Source: CALSMU01 sp965230225
Lineage (GTDB): Bacteria; Bacteroidota; Bacteroidia; Flavobacteriales_D; Parvicellaceae
Assembly: GCA_965230225.1 (NCBI GenBank)
Contig: CBDDKM010000009.1
Location: 161,729-225,728, forward strand
Direction of reading: 5' to 3'
Length of the DNA stretch: 64,000 nt
The number at the start of each line of letters is the position of its first letter. The first letter of the stretch is position 1. This document shows positions 8,304 to 17,647 of this stretch, one piece after another. The notes below the pieces were generated by a model. It made no database searches, was not told where the DNA came from, and saw nothing but the letters and a program-made list of their open reading frames with translations. Both the position numbers and the translations under genes were made by a program.

Positions 8304-10908
8304 GAAAGTATTGGTAATCGGTTGGGATGCGGCCGAATGGAAAGTAATTAACCCCCTAATTGCTCAAGGAAAAATGCCAACGTTGGCAAAATTCATTTCG
8401 GAAGGAGCTTGTGGAACGATTAAAACACTAGATCCTCCATTATCTCCAATGCTGTGGACCTCTATGGCTACAGGATATAGAGCAGATAAACACGGAATTA
8501 CCGGGTTTGTGGAGCCGTTGGCCGACAATTCAGGGATGCGTCCTGTAACATCAACTTCTCGTAAAACCAGAGCCATTTGGAACATCTTACACAACGAAGG
8601 ATTAAAATCTAATGTGGTAGCATGGTGGCCGAGTAATCCGGCAGAACCAATTAATGGGGTAATGGTTTCTAATCATTATCAGGTGGCGAATAAACCGCTT
8701 AGCGAGGAGTGGGAAATGCCAGATGGAACCATCTATCCGGAGAGCATGATCGATGAGCTGAAAGATTTGAGGGTTCATCCGGGAGAGTTGACAGATGCTC
8801 ATATTGCTCCATTTATTCCAAACTTTAAAGACATTGACCTGGAAGAGGATAAAAAGCCAATTCAGGTAGGAAAGATTATTGCGAATGCCGCATCTGTACA
8901 TGCTGCATCTACTTATTTACAAAGGGAAACAGAGTGGGATTTCATGGCTGTGTATCACGATGCCATTGATCACTTCTGTCACCTTACCATGAAGTTTCAT
9001 CCACCACTTCGTCAGGGAATACCGGAAAAGCTTTATGATAACTACAAAAATGTTGTAGAGGCCGGGTATATTTTCCACGACATGATGCTGGAGAGAACCC
9101 TAAGTATGGTGGATGATGATACCATTGTAATGATTGTATCGGATCATGGTTTCCATCCGGATCATTTAAGACCAAAATTCTTCGTTAAAGAACCTGCAGC
9201 TCCTGCACAGGAACACAGCCCATTTGGTATTGTTTGTATGCGCGGACCGGGAATTAAGAAAGGAGCTAGAATTCACGGAGCATCTATTTTAGATGTTACT
9301 CCAACTTTACTAGCCATGTATGGATTACCTGTAGGAAAAACCATGGAAGGTAAAGTGTTGAGCGATGCTTTCGAAGAGCCGTGGGAAGAAGATTACATTG
9401 CAGATTGGGAAAGAATTAAAGGTGATTTTGGAACACACCCAAATACCTTTCAGGAGGATCCATGGGCCGCTCAGGAAGCTATGCAGCAATTAATTGATCT
9501 GGGATATATAGAAGCTCCTGGTGATGATATTGCAGAAAAGATTGACGACCTTAAAGCTGAATCGAAGTACTATGTTGCTAGAAACTTGCTTGAAACAAAA
9601 GATGGTAAGCTAGAAGCAATTGAGATACTAGAAGAGATTTTCGAGGAGAAAAAATACGTTCGTTACGGTCAGCGATTGGCCTTTGCTTACCTGTCTCAAA
9701 AGAGATACAATAAGTGTAAAATCTTATTGGAACAACTTCGAGAAATTCAGGAGAAAGTGGAGAAGGAGGAAAGCGAAATGTCGGAAGAGGAACTATACAA
9801 GAAAAAGAATGGTTTTGTTAGAGACATTGAGCTTCCGAACTACCTTGATTTTGTAGAAGGACTGTTATTGATGCACCTTAACAGGTCCGAAAAAGCACTT
9901 AAATTGTTCCGTGACGTAGGAGAAAGAGCTCCAGGTTCCTTAGAAGTTCAAATGAACATCGGTAAGGTGTGCTTAATGCGTCAGAAATGGGAAGAAGCAG
10001 AAGAGGCATTCATCAGAGCATTATCCATTGATGATTTGAACGCATATTCGCATCATGGACTAGGGCTTTCTTTGTTGAGAAGAGATCGATATGATGAAGC
10101 ATTGGATGAGTTTTTCCTTGCAGTAGAATGTAACTATTTCTATGCTAACGCTCATTACCATATTGGAGAGACTTTAATTAAACTAAAGCGATATGAAGAT
10201 GCGGAGAATGCTTTTAAAGCTGCTGTTTCTATATCTCCAGGGATGACTAAAGCTCATAAGTGGTTAATGGAAATTTATACCTACCATTTACCGAATGAAG
10301 AGAAACTAAAAGAGCATGAAGCTTTTGTTAGTGAGCGAATTAAAGGAGAAGTGATCATCGTGTCCGGTTTACCAAGGTCTGGAACATCCATGATGATGCA
10401 GATAATGGATAAAGGAGGGTTCAATGTACTTACCGACAAAGTAAGAGAGGCAGATAATAATAACCCTAAAGGATACTATGAATTTGAGCCTGTTAAGAAG
10501 CTGATGGTAGACAAGAGTTGGTTACCACAGGCGAAGGGCAAAACGGTGAAGATTATCGCTCAATTGTTACCGTTCTTACCAGCGGATTACGAATACAAAA
10601 TTATCTTTATGCGTCGAGAGATGGGGGAGGTATTGCAGAGTCAGCAAATCATGTTGGGAAGAGAAAAAGATGCTAAATCCAAGGCTTTCCCAATGGGATT
10701 GAGTGAAGCTTTTGCCAAACAACTGGAAAAGGTAGAACACTGGATCGAAATGCAACCCAATGTGGAGATCATTGACATCAATTATAAAGATGTAATTGAG
10801 AACCCGGGAGCAGAGATTGATAGAGTGATTTCTTTCCTTGGAAAGGGCGGAAACAAAGACGAAATGATGTCTGTTGTCGATAAAAACTTATATCGAAACA
10901 AAAGTTAA
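8284..10908 (+). CDS. AlkP-superfamily phosphodiesterase / TPR / sulfotransferase-like fusion
   Basis: 874 residues in three parts. Residues 1-390 are a type I phosphodiesterase/nucleotide pyrophosphatase domain: metal Asp15 in VIGWDAAEW, probable nucleophile Thr59 in PMLWTSMATG, and later ligands in YHDAIDHFCH and SDHGFHPDH. Residues about 430-690 are TPR repeats (for example the LYSRALSI-like helix pairs EEAFIRALSIDD and ALDEFFLAVECN). Residues about 690-874 start with a P-loop SGLPRSGTSMM, typical of PAPS-dependent sulfotransferases, followed by GYYEFEPVK. No signal peptide is present, so it is probably cytoplasmic. The combination suggests cleavage or transfer of sulfate/phosphate groups on a substrate held by the TPRs, which is inference. 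An upstream 57-residue ORF overlaps its start by 20 bp. Confidence 0.93.
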   Translation: MGKRLAKKVLVIGWDAAEWKVINPLIAQGKMPTLAKFISEGACGTIKTLDPPLSPMLWTSMATGYRADKHGITGFVEPLADNSGMRPVTSTSRKTRAIWNILHNEGLKSNVVAWWPSNPAEPINGVMVSNHYQVANKPLSEEWEMPDGTIYPESMIDELKDLRVHPGELTDAHIAPFIPNFKDIDLEEDKKPIQVGKIIANAASVHAASTYLQRETEWDFMAVYHDAIDHFCHLTMKFHPPLRQGIPEKLYDNYKNVVEAGYIFHDMMLERTLSMVDDDTIVMIVSDHGFHPDHLRPKFFVKEPAAPAQEHSPFGIVCMRGPGIKKGARIHGASILDVTPTLLAMYGLPVGKTMEGKVLSDAFEEPWEEDYIADWERIKGDFGTHPNTFQEDPWAAQEAMQQLIDLGYIEAPGDDIAEKIDDLKAESKYYVARNLLETKDGKLEAIEILEEIFEEKKYVRYGQRLAFAYLSQKRYNKCKILLEQLREIQEKVEKEESEMSEEELYKKKNGFVRDIELPNYLDFVEGLLLMHLNRSEKALKLFRDVGERAPGSLEVQMNIGKVCLMRQKWEEAEEAFIRALSIDDLNAYSHHGLGLSLLRRDRYDEALDEFFLAVECNYFYANAHYHIGETLIKLKRYEDAENAFKAAVSISPGMTKAHKWLMEIYTYHLPNEEKLKEHEAFVSERIKGEVIIVSGLPRSGTSMMMQIMDKGGFNVLTDKVREADNNNPKGYYEFEPVKKLMVDKSWLPQAKGKTVKIIAQLLPFLPADYEYKIIFMRREMGEVLQSQQIMLGREKDAKSKAFPMGLSEAFAKQLEKVEHWIEMQPNVEIIDINYKDVIENPGAEIDRVISFLGKGGNKDEMMSVVDKNLYRNKS

Positions 10909-10967
10909 AAAAAAAGTGTAAATTAGCGACCAATTATTAATCATTATTATAATCCTAAAATAACTGA

Positions 10968-11861
10968 ATGGAAATGAAAACTACTTTAGATTCCAAATTA
11001 AAAAGATACGCTGCCTTGGCTGGTGGGGTAACTGCTGCTGCTACAACAGCAAATGCTCAAATCACTTATGTAGATATCGATCCGGATGCACAGGTTACTG
11101 GTAACCAGGTAGGTATTACTCTTGATTTTGACGGAGATGGTACTGATGATGTAACATTAGCTACCATTGATACAGTAATGACTGGTATCTATCCTTATGG
11201 AGGATACAACATTCCTTATACTTTTACTTATAAAGCAGGTGTTGCTATCGCAGGTACTGCTGCTAGCTGGATGGCTTCTGGAACTAGTACTAGTGCTATT
11301 CCTGCAAACGTTGCTCAAGGAAACGCTATCGATTCGAACGGAGCTTTCCAGGGAGGACAAGGAGAATTAGGAACATGGAACCAATACTATTTAGGAGCTC
11401 CATTGAATACTCAAGGAGGTCCTAACACAGGAGGAAACTTTACAGGTGTTGACGGATTCTTAGGAATGGCTTTCCAAATTGCTGGAGCTACACACTACGG
11501 ATGGGTTAGATGTGAAGTAACTGCTGATGGTGAGATTCTTTCTGTAAAGAGCTACGCTTGGGAAGGAACTGCTGGAACAGGAATTAACGCAGGAGAAACT
11601 GGAAGTGGACCTGTTGGAATTGCTGATATCGAAAACTTTGCTACAGTAAACAATGTAAACAACTTAGTTACTGTTACATTGAACACTGAAGCTAACGATG
11701 TTGAAGCTGTTATTACTAACATTTCAGGACAACAAGTACACTCTGATGTTGTAACTTCTACAACTACTCAGATTAACCTTGATGGATTCGCATCTGGAAT
11801 TTACCTTGTATCTGTAAAATCAGATAAAGGAATCGTAACTAAGAGAGTATACGTTAAGTAA
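10968..11861 (+). CDS. T9SS type A cargo protein, paralogue of the 11975 gene
   Basis: 297 residues; an ATG two codons later (10974) gives MKTTLDSKLKRYAALAG and is an equally good start. A signal peptide ends at TTANAQ. The mature domain opens with YVDIDPDAQV and DFDGDGTDDV, a Ca-binding-like Asp run, and contains AGATHYGWVRCEV and INAGETGSG. The last 75 residues form a sorting domain ending in GIYLVSVKS..KRVYVK. Codon choice is uniform (GGA, ACT, GCT, AAC), which suggests high expression. A possible -7 element TAAATTAG lies at about 10918. Function unknown. Confidence 0.92.
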   Translation: MEMKTTLDSKLKRYAALAGGVTAAATTANAQITYVDIDPDAQVTGNQVGITLDFDGDGTDDVTLATIDTVMTGIYPYGGYNIPYTFTYKAGVAIAGTAASWMASGTSTSAIPANVAQGNAIDSNGAFQGGQGELGTWNQYYLGAPLNTQGGPNTGGNFTGVDGFLGMAFQIAGATHYGWVRCEVTADGEILSVKSYAWEGTAGTGINAGETGSGPVGIADIENFATVNNVNNLVTVTLNTEANDVEAVITNISGQQVHSDVVTSTTTQINLDGFASGIYLVSVKSDKGIVTKRVYVK

Positions 11862-11882
11862 TACCTTTTATATAGAATTAAG

Positions 11883-11915
11883 GCCGTTTGCTTAATTGCA
11901 AGCGGCTTTTTTTTT
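11883..11915 (+). terminator. Rho-independent terminator
   Basis: GCCGTTTGC / GCAAGCGGC stem (one G-T pair), TTAATT loop and nine T follow the cargo gene stop by about 20 bp. Confidence 0.88.
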
Positions 11916-11974
11916 GCTTTAAGCAACTATTTTTATTTTCACCAGTCTTAAAACAAAACTATTGACCAAAAAAG

Positions 11975-12817
11975 ATGAAAAAGACTTTACTATTTTTAAC
12001 TGCATTTACGTATTCCCTTACGAACTTTGCACAGGTGGTATACACGGACGTTGATCCGGATGAAGTATTAACCGCCGCTTCCGGAAATTCAGCTACAATT
12101 GATTTTGACGGAGACATGAACCCTGAACTTGTAATTTTTGCTGATGCTGTTGATACAGTGATCACTCCTCTTACAGTACACATTGAGGGGGTAGCATTAA
12201 CTACATTAGGAAACACTGAAGTTATAGGATCTTCTTCTGTATTAGGAACAGAAACGATTATCATTGCTGATACACTTCACCAATTGCACTCCATTGATGG
12301 TTCTGCAGCTTACGTAAACTCTTCTATGCCTTCTGTTTTTCCAGGAGTTGGTTTAGGAGTATACAGTAACACAGTTGGACTTGGAGAAGGTAAATTCATT
12401 AACAATGGAGAACTGTACTTCGGAGTTCAGTTTGAAATTACAGGAGCTACTCACTATGGATGGGTAAGAGTATCTGTAGCAGATCTTGCTGTTAGCGGAA
12501 TCCTTTTCGATTATGCTTACGAAAGTACAGCTAATACAGCTATTCAGGCTGGAGATATGGGAAGTGGAAACTTCGTATCGGTAGAAGAAGAGCAAGCATT
12601 AGACATTAATATTTACAATGCGGGAGATCAGTTAGTACTTAAAGGGAATGACCTTTCAGGAGAGCTTTCAGTGATTAACCTAATTGGAAAAACTTTAATT
12701 AATCAAACTGTTAATCAGTCTCAAAACATTGATTTAAGTGAATTAACAGCTGGAATTTACCTGGTAAACTATACTCAAGGTAGCCAAACTGTAACAAAGA
12801 AAATCCTTGTGGATTAA
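11975..12817 (+). CDS. T9SS type A cargo protein, paralogue of the 10968 gene
   Basis: 280 residues. The signal peptide ends at LTNFAQ. The mature start YTDVDPDEVL and the DFDGDMNPEL run parallel the upstream gene, as do TGATHYGWVRVSV and IQAGDMGSG, so the two are diverged tandem duplicates. The C-terminal sorting domain contains GELSVINLIGK and ends GIYLVNYTQ..KKILVD. Like its neighbour it is flanked by its own terminator. No enzymatic motif is seen. Secretion and probable surface attachment follow from the tail; the role is unknown. Confidence 0.92.
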   Translation: MKKTLLFLTAFTYSLTNFAQVVYTDVDPDEVLTAASGNSATIDFDGDMNPELVIFADAVDTVITPLTVHIEGVALTTLGNTEVIGSSSVLGTETIIIADTLHQLHSIDGSAAYVNSSMPSVFPGVGLGVYSNTVGLGEGKFINNGELYFGVQFEITGATHYGWVRVSVADLAVSGILFDYAYESTANTAIQAGDMGSGNFVSVEEEQALDINIYNAGDQLVLKGNDLSGELSVINLIGKTLINQTVNQSQNIDLSELTAGIYLVNYTQGSQTVTKKILVD

Positions 12818-12837
12818 ACTATAAAACTCATCTATGA

Positions 12838-12868
12838 AAGCCCTGGTCTTTGGATCAGGGCTTTTTTT
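12838..12868 (+). terminator. Rho-independent terminator between convergent genes
   Basis: AAGCCCTG / CAGGGCTT stem with a T tract on the plus strand. It reaches the last bases of the minus-strand nnr gene, and the A-run on the left could let it serve that strand too. Confidence 0.8.
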
Positions 12869-14339
12869 ATTCTGTAAAAAGATGATTGATAATATCGGAG
12901 GCAATAATTCTTCTTTCTCCTCCGTGGTTGGCTGCAACATCTCCAGCTAATCCGTGATGATATACCCCAATAATAGCAGCTTTTTCTGAGGAGTATCCTT
13001 GTGCAACTAAAGAAGTGATCACTCCAGTTAGTACATCTCCACTTCCTGCTGTTCCCATACCGGGGTTTCCGGTAGAGTTAAAGTATACCGTTCCGGAGGG
13101 CAAAGCTATACTGGTGTGCATTCCTTTTCTGATAATAACCAGTTGGTGTTTAACAGCGTTTTCTAATTGTACCCGAATGGCATCCATTGAACTCTCTGTT
13201 TTTCCGAACAATCTTTCAAATTCTTTTGGATGAGGAGTTAATATACTCCCGGAGGGAATATGTTCTAACCATTGTCTTTCTGCTATGATGTTCAATGCAT
13301 CGGCATCAAGCACCAAAGGAACAGTGCTGGTTTGCAACAAATGAAGCAACATTTCTGCTGTTTTATCATCAGTACCAAGTCCGGGACCAATACCTATGGC
13401 ATTATACCCATCTAGCTCTGGAATAGAAGTATTTAAATTGGCATTGATGTCTACCGATACCATGGCTTCAGGTAGAGCAGTTTGAATAATGTCATTACCA
13501 GAAGATGGAACACGACAGGTTAATAAACCACAACCTGATCTTAAAGCTGCTTTAGCACTTAATATACAGGCTCCCATTTTACCTTTGCTTCCTGCAATAA
13601 GTAAAGCATGTCCGAAAGTGCCTTTGTGGGCAAATTTGTTGTATGGTTTTAATTCTATGTCGGAGTCTTTTATAAACTGCCAGTTACACTTTGTTTCGTT
13701 GGCGTATGCTTCCGTTAAACCAATGTCTACACATTGAATGGCTTTAGCATAGTTATAGCTTTCAGGAAATAAAAAAGAGCGCTTTGGTATTTGAAAAGAT
13801 ATTACTTCATCTGCTTCAAAAATGGTTCCTTCAAAGTTTAAGCTGTCACAAAACATTCCTGAGGGAATGTCAATAGCAACTTTAACTCCTTTCAATTCGT
13901 TCATTTTATTCACCAAATTGGCAAAGAACCCGGTTAAAGGTCGGGTAAGACCAGAACCAAACAGTCCATCTATAATTACATCCCGATCTTCCGTTTCGAG
14001 AATAGAATTTATATCACTTTCTTCATGAATTTCTGTATCTACATTAATCAATCTTAGATTAGTACCACAATCCATCGAAATGTTGTTGTTGGGGTTACAG
14101 AAGTAAATGTGAACTTCGTAATTGAGTTCTTTAAGTAATCTTCCAATGGCGAGTCCATCACCACCATTATTTCCTGCACCCGAAAAGATATATATCTTTT
14201 GATTAGGGTGAAAATTGCCCACCAACCAATCTACAAAAGCCTTGCTGGCTCTTTCCATAAGGTCGATGGATTTTATGGGTTCGTTAACAATGGTGTATTG
14301 GTCCCATTCTCTAATTTGTGCTGCGGTAAATAGCTTCAT
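12867..14339 (-). CDS. nnr: Bifunctional NAD(P)H-hydrate epimerase/dehydratase
   Basis: 490 residues, the usual length of the fused metabolite-repair enzyme. The N-terminal YjeF_N epimerase half (1-210) contains FSGAGNNGGDGLAIGR, and the C-terminal ADP/ATP-dependent dehydratase half contains HKGTFGHALLIAGS, LDADALN, LTPHPKEF and NPGMGTAGSGDVLTG near residues 425-440. Together they repair hydrated NADH/NADPH in the cytoplasm. Every key motif of both halves is visible and the protein looks intact. The start MKLFTAAQIREWD is typical. It converges with the T9SS cargo gene at 11975 and is divergent from the barrel gene at 14489. Confidence 0.97.
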   Translation of the reverse strand: MKLFTAAQIREWDQYTIVNEPIKSIDLMERASKAFVDWLVGNFHPNQKIYIFSGAGNNGGDGLAIGRLLKELNYEVHIYFCNPNNNISMDCGTNLRLINVDTEIHEESDINSILETEDRDVIIDGLFGSGLTRPLTGFFANLVNKMNELKGVKVAIDIPSGMFCDSLNFEGTIFEADEVISFQIPKRSFLFPESYNYAKAIQCVDIGLTEAYANETKCNWQFIKDSDIELKPYNKFAHKGTFGHALLIAGSKGKMGACILSAKAALRSGCGLLTCRVPSSGNDIIQTALPEAMVSVDINANLNTSIPELDGYNAIGIGPGLGTDDKTAEMLLHLLQTSTVPLVLDADALNIIAERQWLEHIPSGSILTPHPKEFERLFGKTESSMDAIRVQLENAVKHQLVIIRKGMHTSIALPSGTVYFNSTGNPGMGTAGSGDVLTGVITSLVAQGYSSEKAAIIGVYHHGLAGDVAANHGGERRIIASDIINHLFTE

Positions 14340-14488
14340 AGGGTGTTTAGGTTTTTTCTAATCAAATATACGGCTTACGGCGTTGATATTAAGTTAAATT
14401 AACATTCCACCTTTTATTTTTTAACAAAATTCATTCTGATCGCTTGTAACAAAGCATTTCCTTTGTCATTATACCTAAACCGAAAGCC

Positions 14489-15724
14489 ATGAAAATGAAA
14501 GCAGTTTATTTGATTGTATTCCTTTTAGGAACCATTACCCCCATTTTATCTCAAACCGATTCAGATCGATTGAAGGTATTCATCGATTGCAATAATTGTG
14601 ATCAAACCTTTATCAAGCAAGAGCTAACTTATTTGAGTTATGTAAGAGATCGTTTATTGTCCGACGTACACATCCAGCTAATTAATCAAGCTACCGGAAG
14701 TGGGGGAGAAGAGTATACATTTTTCTTTTACGGACAGGGAGACTTAGAGGGAAATAACGACACTTTAACCATGACAACCGATGTTAATAATACTGCGGAT
14801 GAGGTTCGAAGAAAGCAGATGAAAACCATTCAGTTGGGATTGGTAAGTTACATGGCTAAGAGAGGATATATGGATCAAATCTCATTGGATTTTGCAGGGG
14901 ATGATGCAGAAGTGCCGGAACAGGAAGAGGATCCGTGGAACAATTGGGTGTTTGGTGTTAATGCCAATGCCTGGTTAAATGGAGAGGAGCAATACAAGAA
15001 CATGAGCTTAAGTGGAGGGTTCAATATTGACCGGGTTACCGAAGATTGGAAAATTCAATCTGGACTGTGGTTAAATTATAACGAAAGTAAATTCTGGTTC
15101 GAAGAGGATTGGGTAATTAGTGAAAAGCGTTCCCAATGGGCGGATGCAAGTGTGGTAAAGAGCCTTACTGACCATTTTTCTGCTGGAGTATTTACAGATT
15201 TTTACTCATCGCTATTTGATAACTACAAGGTAAACCTGTCTGCCAGTCCAGGTTTTGAATACAATGTATTTCCTTATTCGGAGTCTACGCAACGCCAAAT
15301 AAGAGTAACCTACAAAGCAGGAGGTAAGCACAATGTGTATAACGAAGAAACCATTTACCATAAAATGTCGGAAACATTAATGTACCAATCTTTGGGGATA
15401 GCAGCAAAGTTTCAGCAAAAATGGGGGTCGGTATCAGCGTCTGTTGATGGCTCTCATTATTTTCATAATATTTCCATCAATAAAATCCGATTTTGGATGT
15501 CGTTAAACTTGCGTTTATTCAAAGGCTTTACCTGGAGAATATCTGGAAACCTGGCATTAATTCACGATCAGATTTCCTTGCCATTAGGAGATGCCAGTGA
15601 AGAGGATATACTGCTTCGTCAGCGTCAATTACAAACAGGATACAGGTATTGGGGAAGCACCGGTATTAGTTATACATTTGGATCGATTTACAACAGTGTG
15701 GTTAACCCAAGATTTGGAAATTAA
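14489..15724 (+). CDS. Putative outer-membrane beta-barrel protein
   Basis: 411 residues. The signal peptide ends at TPILSQ. Residues 25-150 form a soluble domain (KVFIDCNNCDQTFI; the paired Cys may form a disulfide). From about residue 155 alternating hydrophobic/aromatic strands run to the end, consistent with a barrel (WNNWVFGVNANAWL, RYWGSTGISYTFGS). The last residues are VNPRFGN rather than a terminal Phe. The family is not recognised by name; similar two-part proteins are common in Bacteroidota. Its 3' end overlaps the convergent hotdog gene by 4 bp. Confidence 0.85.
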   Translation: MKMKAVYLIVFLLGTITPILSQTDSDRLKVFIDCNNCDQTFIKQELTYLSYVRDRLLSDVHIQLINQATGSGGEEYTFFFYGQGDLEGNNDTLTMTTDVNNTADEVRRKQMKTIQLGLVSYMAKRGYMDQISLDFAGDDAEVPEQEEDPWNNWVFGVNANAWLNGEEQYKNMSLSGGFNIDRVTEDWKIQSGLWLNYNESKFWFEEDWVISEKRSQWADASVVKSLTDHFSAGVFTDFYSSLFDNYKVNLSASPGFEYNVFPYSESTQRQIRVTYKAGGKHNVYNEETIYHKMSETLMYQSLGIAAKFQQKWGSVSASVDGSHYFHNISINKIRFWMSLNLRLFKGFTWRISGNLALIHDQISLPLGDASEEDILLRQRQLQTGYRYWGSTGISYTFGSIYNSVVNPRFGN

Positions 15725-16233
15725 CTCTTAGACCTTCCTTTTACCGACCAGGTAAATGAAAACTCAGCAACCACTTCGCCTGCTTTGTTTTTACCAGTCA
15801 TAAAGCATTCAATGGTTTCAGGCTCTTTGGTCTCCATAGTACGAAGTACAGCTTCTTTTATTTTTAATCCGTCAGAACAGGTAAAGGTGGTTATATCAGT
15901 AGCTTTCTTGATGAATTCTGCTTTGCAGTTTACTATGATCATGGCTACCGAAGGCTTTTGTTTGTATGTATAGAGAGTCATTAATGCTCCCGAACTCATT
16001 TCTGCAGCCATACCTAATACAGCCCAAAAGGTAGATTGAAATGGATTTTTGTTTCTTCTTTTATACGGCACGGTTACAGAACATATCTCTTCTGTTAGCT
16101 CAGTAACTCGCATACCGGATAGGTAACCCATTGGCAATATTTTGAATAATAGAAGTCTGAATTTTAGCGAGTTGGTAAAATTCTTCTTGATGAAATCAAG
16201 GTTTTGCTGATTAAGTTGAACTTTATTATTCAT
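15721..16233 (-). CDS. DUF4442 hotdog-fold protein (thioesterase-like)
   Basis: 170 residues, cytoplasmic. The PYKRRNKNPFQSTFWAV segment and the following AAEMSSGAL helix match the DUF4442 branch of the hotdog thioesterase superfamily. Asn and the helix Glu sit where acyl-CoA thioesterases keep catalytic residues. The C-terminal strand TIECFMTGKNKAGEVVAEF is also typical of the fold. The substrate is unknown. The 4-bp overlap with the convergent barrel gene leaves no room for a separate terminator. Confidence 0.85.
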   Translation of the reverse strand: MNNKVQLNQQNLDFIKKNFTNSLKFRLLLFKILPMGYLSGMRVTELTEEICSVTVPYKRRNKNPFQSTFWAVLGMAAEMSSGALMTLYTYKQKPSVAMIIVNCKAEFIKKATDITTFTCSDGLKIKEAVLRTMETKEPETIECFMTGKNKAGEVVAEFSFTWSVKGRSKS

Positions 16234-16321
16234 TATAGTTTATTTGATGCAAATATTGGAAAAAACATTGCTTTATAAAAATATGTACTTAATTATTAAA
16301 TAGGTTCCGTAAATTTACAAG

Positions 16322-17647
16322 ATGCTTTTTGCAATAGTGGATATCGAAACTACGGGAAGTTTTTCTAATGAAGATGGAATTACTGAAATTGGTGTAGTGA
16401 TTACAGACGGGGAGAAAGAGGTGGAGCGTTTCGAAACCCTGGTAGATCCACAAAAGCATATACCTCGTTTTATTACCGGATTAACAGGTATTACCAACGA
16501 AATGGTGGAGAGTGCTCCTACCTTCGAGCAAATTGCGGATAAACTATTTCATTTGTTGGATGGAAAAGTGTTTGTTGCTCACAATGTCAACTTTGATTTC
16601 AAGTTCATTAAATATGCCCTGGAACGATATGGCTATTCTTTTCAGCCGAAACGGTTGTGCACCGTAAGGTTGAGTAGAAAAATTCTTCCAGGATTACCAT
16701 CTTACAGTTTAGGGAAACTAACCAGAAGCTTAGGTATTGAGTTAACACAAGCTCACCGGGCCATGGGAGATGCTTCTGCTACGGCAGAGTTATTTCATCT
16801 ATTGCACGATAAAGGATTGGATTTTATTATGCATTCCCTAAAAGCCAACTCAAAGGAAGCTACTTTACCAGCCAATTTGCCTAAAGAGCGATTTGATTTA
16901 TTGCCTCCTGCTCCTGGAGTGTATTACTTCTACAACGAAAAGGGAAAGGTGATTTACATCGGCAAAGCGAAGAACTTAAAGAAGAGAGTTTCATCCCATT
17001 TTACAGGGAAACCAACAAAGCAAAAAGAGAAATTTGCGAAGGAAATTCACGATGTAACGTTTGAGTTAACCGGAAGTGAATTAATTGCTGCTCTATTAGA
17101 AGATGCAGAAATAAAACAAAACTGGCCGGAGTACAATCGTTCTCAAAAAAGCAGAATCCAGAAATATGGCATTTTCGTGTACGATGATCAAAAAGGAATT
17201 CCGAGGTTGGGAATTAATAAGGTGAGTAACCAGTTTCCTTTTTTAAAGGCATTTCCATCCATGAGCGAAGCAAGAAATTGGTTGTTTCAAATGATTGAAG
17301 ATTTTGGTTTAAATCCTACCTATTGCGGAATGAGTCATTTCGAAACTGAGCAGGTGGACGATGAACAGCATGTAGCCAGTATGGAAGAGTTCATGGAAGG
17401 ATTTAACCTTGGTGAATCTTCAAGAGTGCTGATAGGTAGCGGAAGGGATAAGGAAGAAAAGAGCTTTGTTTACATCAAAGAAGGAAGCTATAAAGGATAT
17501 GGTTTTTACGGAATTGATGCAGCTATTTCTACTATAGAAGAGGTGGAGCAATACCTTATTCCACAGCGCGAATCTGCCATGGTACGAAGCATTGTAAAGT
17601 CAGAATTGCTGAAAGAAAATGCTCATCGATTTATAATCAATCTGTAG
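16322..17647 (+). CDS. DnaQ-like 3'-5' exonuclease fused to GIY-YIG nuclease
   Basis: 441 residues. The N-terminal DEDDh exonuclease has Asp7 and Glu9 in VDIETTG, NVNFDFKF, and the late His/Asp in AHRAMGDA. Residues from about 198 form a GIY-YIG domain (PGVYYFYNEKGKVIYIGKAKNLKKR) related to UvrC and Cho. A C-terminal region with no recognised domain follows. Such fusions probably act in DNA repair, with the GIY-YIG part incising and the exonuclease trimming; this is family-based inference. ATG at 16322 is the only sensible start. It is followed after 0 bp by the convergent gene ending at 17648. Confidence 0.93.
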   Translation: MLFAIVDIETTGSFSNEDGITEIGVVITDGEKEVERFETLVDPQKHIPRFITGLTGITNEMVESAPTFEQIADKLFHLLDGKVFVAHNVNFDFKFIKYALERYGYSFQPKRLCTVRLSRKILPGLPSYSLGKLTRSLGIELTQAHRAMGDASATAELFHLLHDKGLDFIMHSLKANSKEATLPANLPKERFDLLPPAPGVYYFYNEKGKVIYIGKAKNLKKRVSSHFTGKPTKQKEKFAKEIHDVTFELTGSELIAALLEDAEIKQNWPEYNRSQKSRIQKYGIFVYDDQKGIPRLGINKVSNQFPFLKAFPSMSEARNWLFQMIEDFGLNPTYCGMSHFETEQVDDEQHVASMEEFMEGFNLGESSRVLIGSGRDKEEKSFVYIKEGSYKGYGFYGIDAAISTIEEVEQYLIPQRESAMVRSIVKSELLKENAHRFIINL

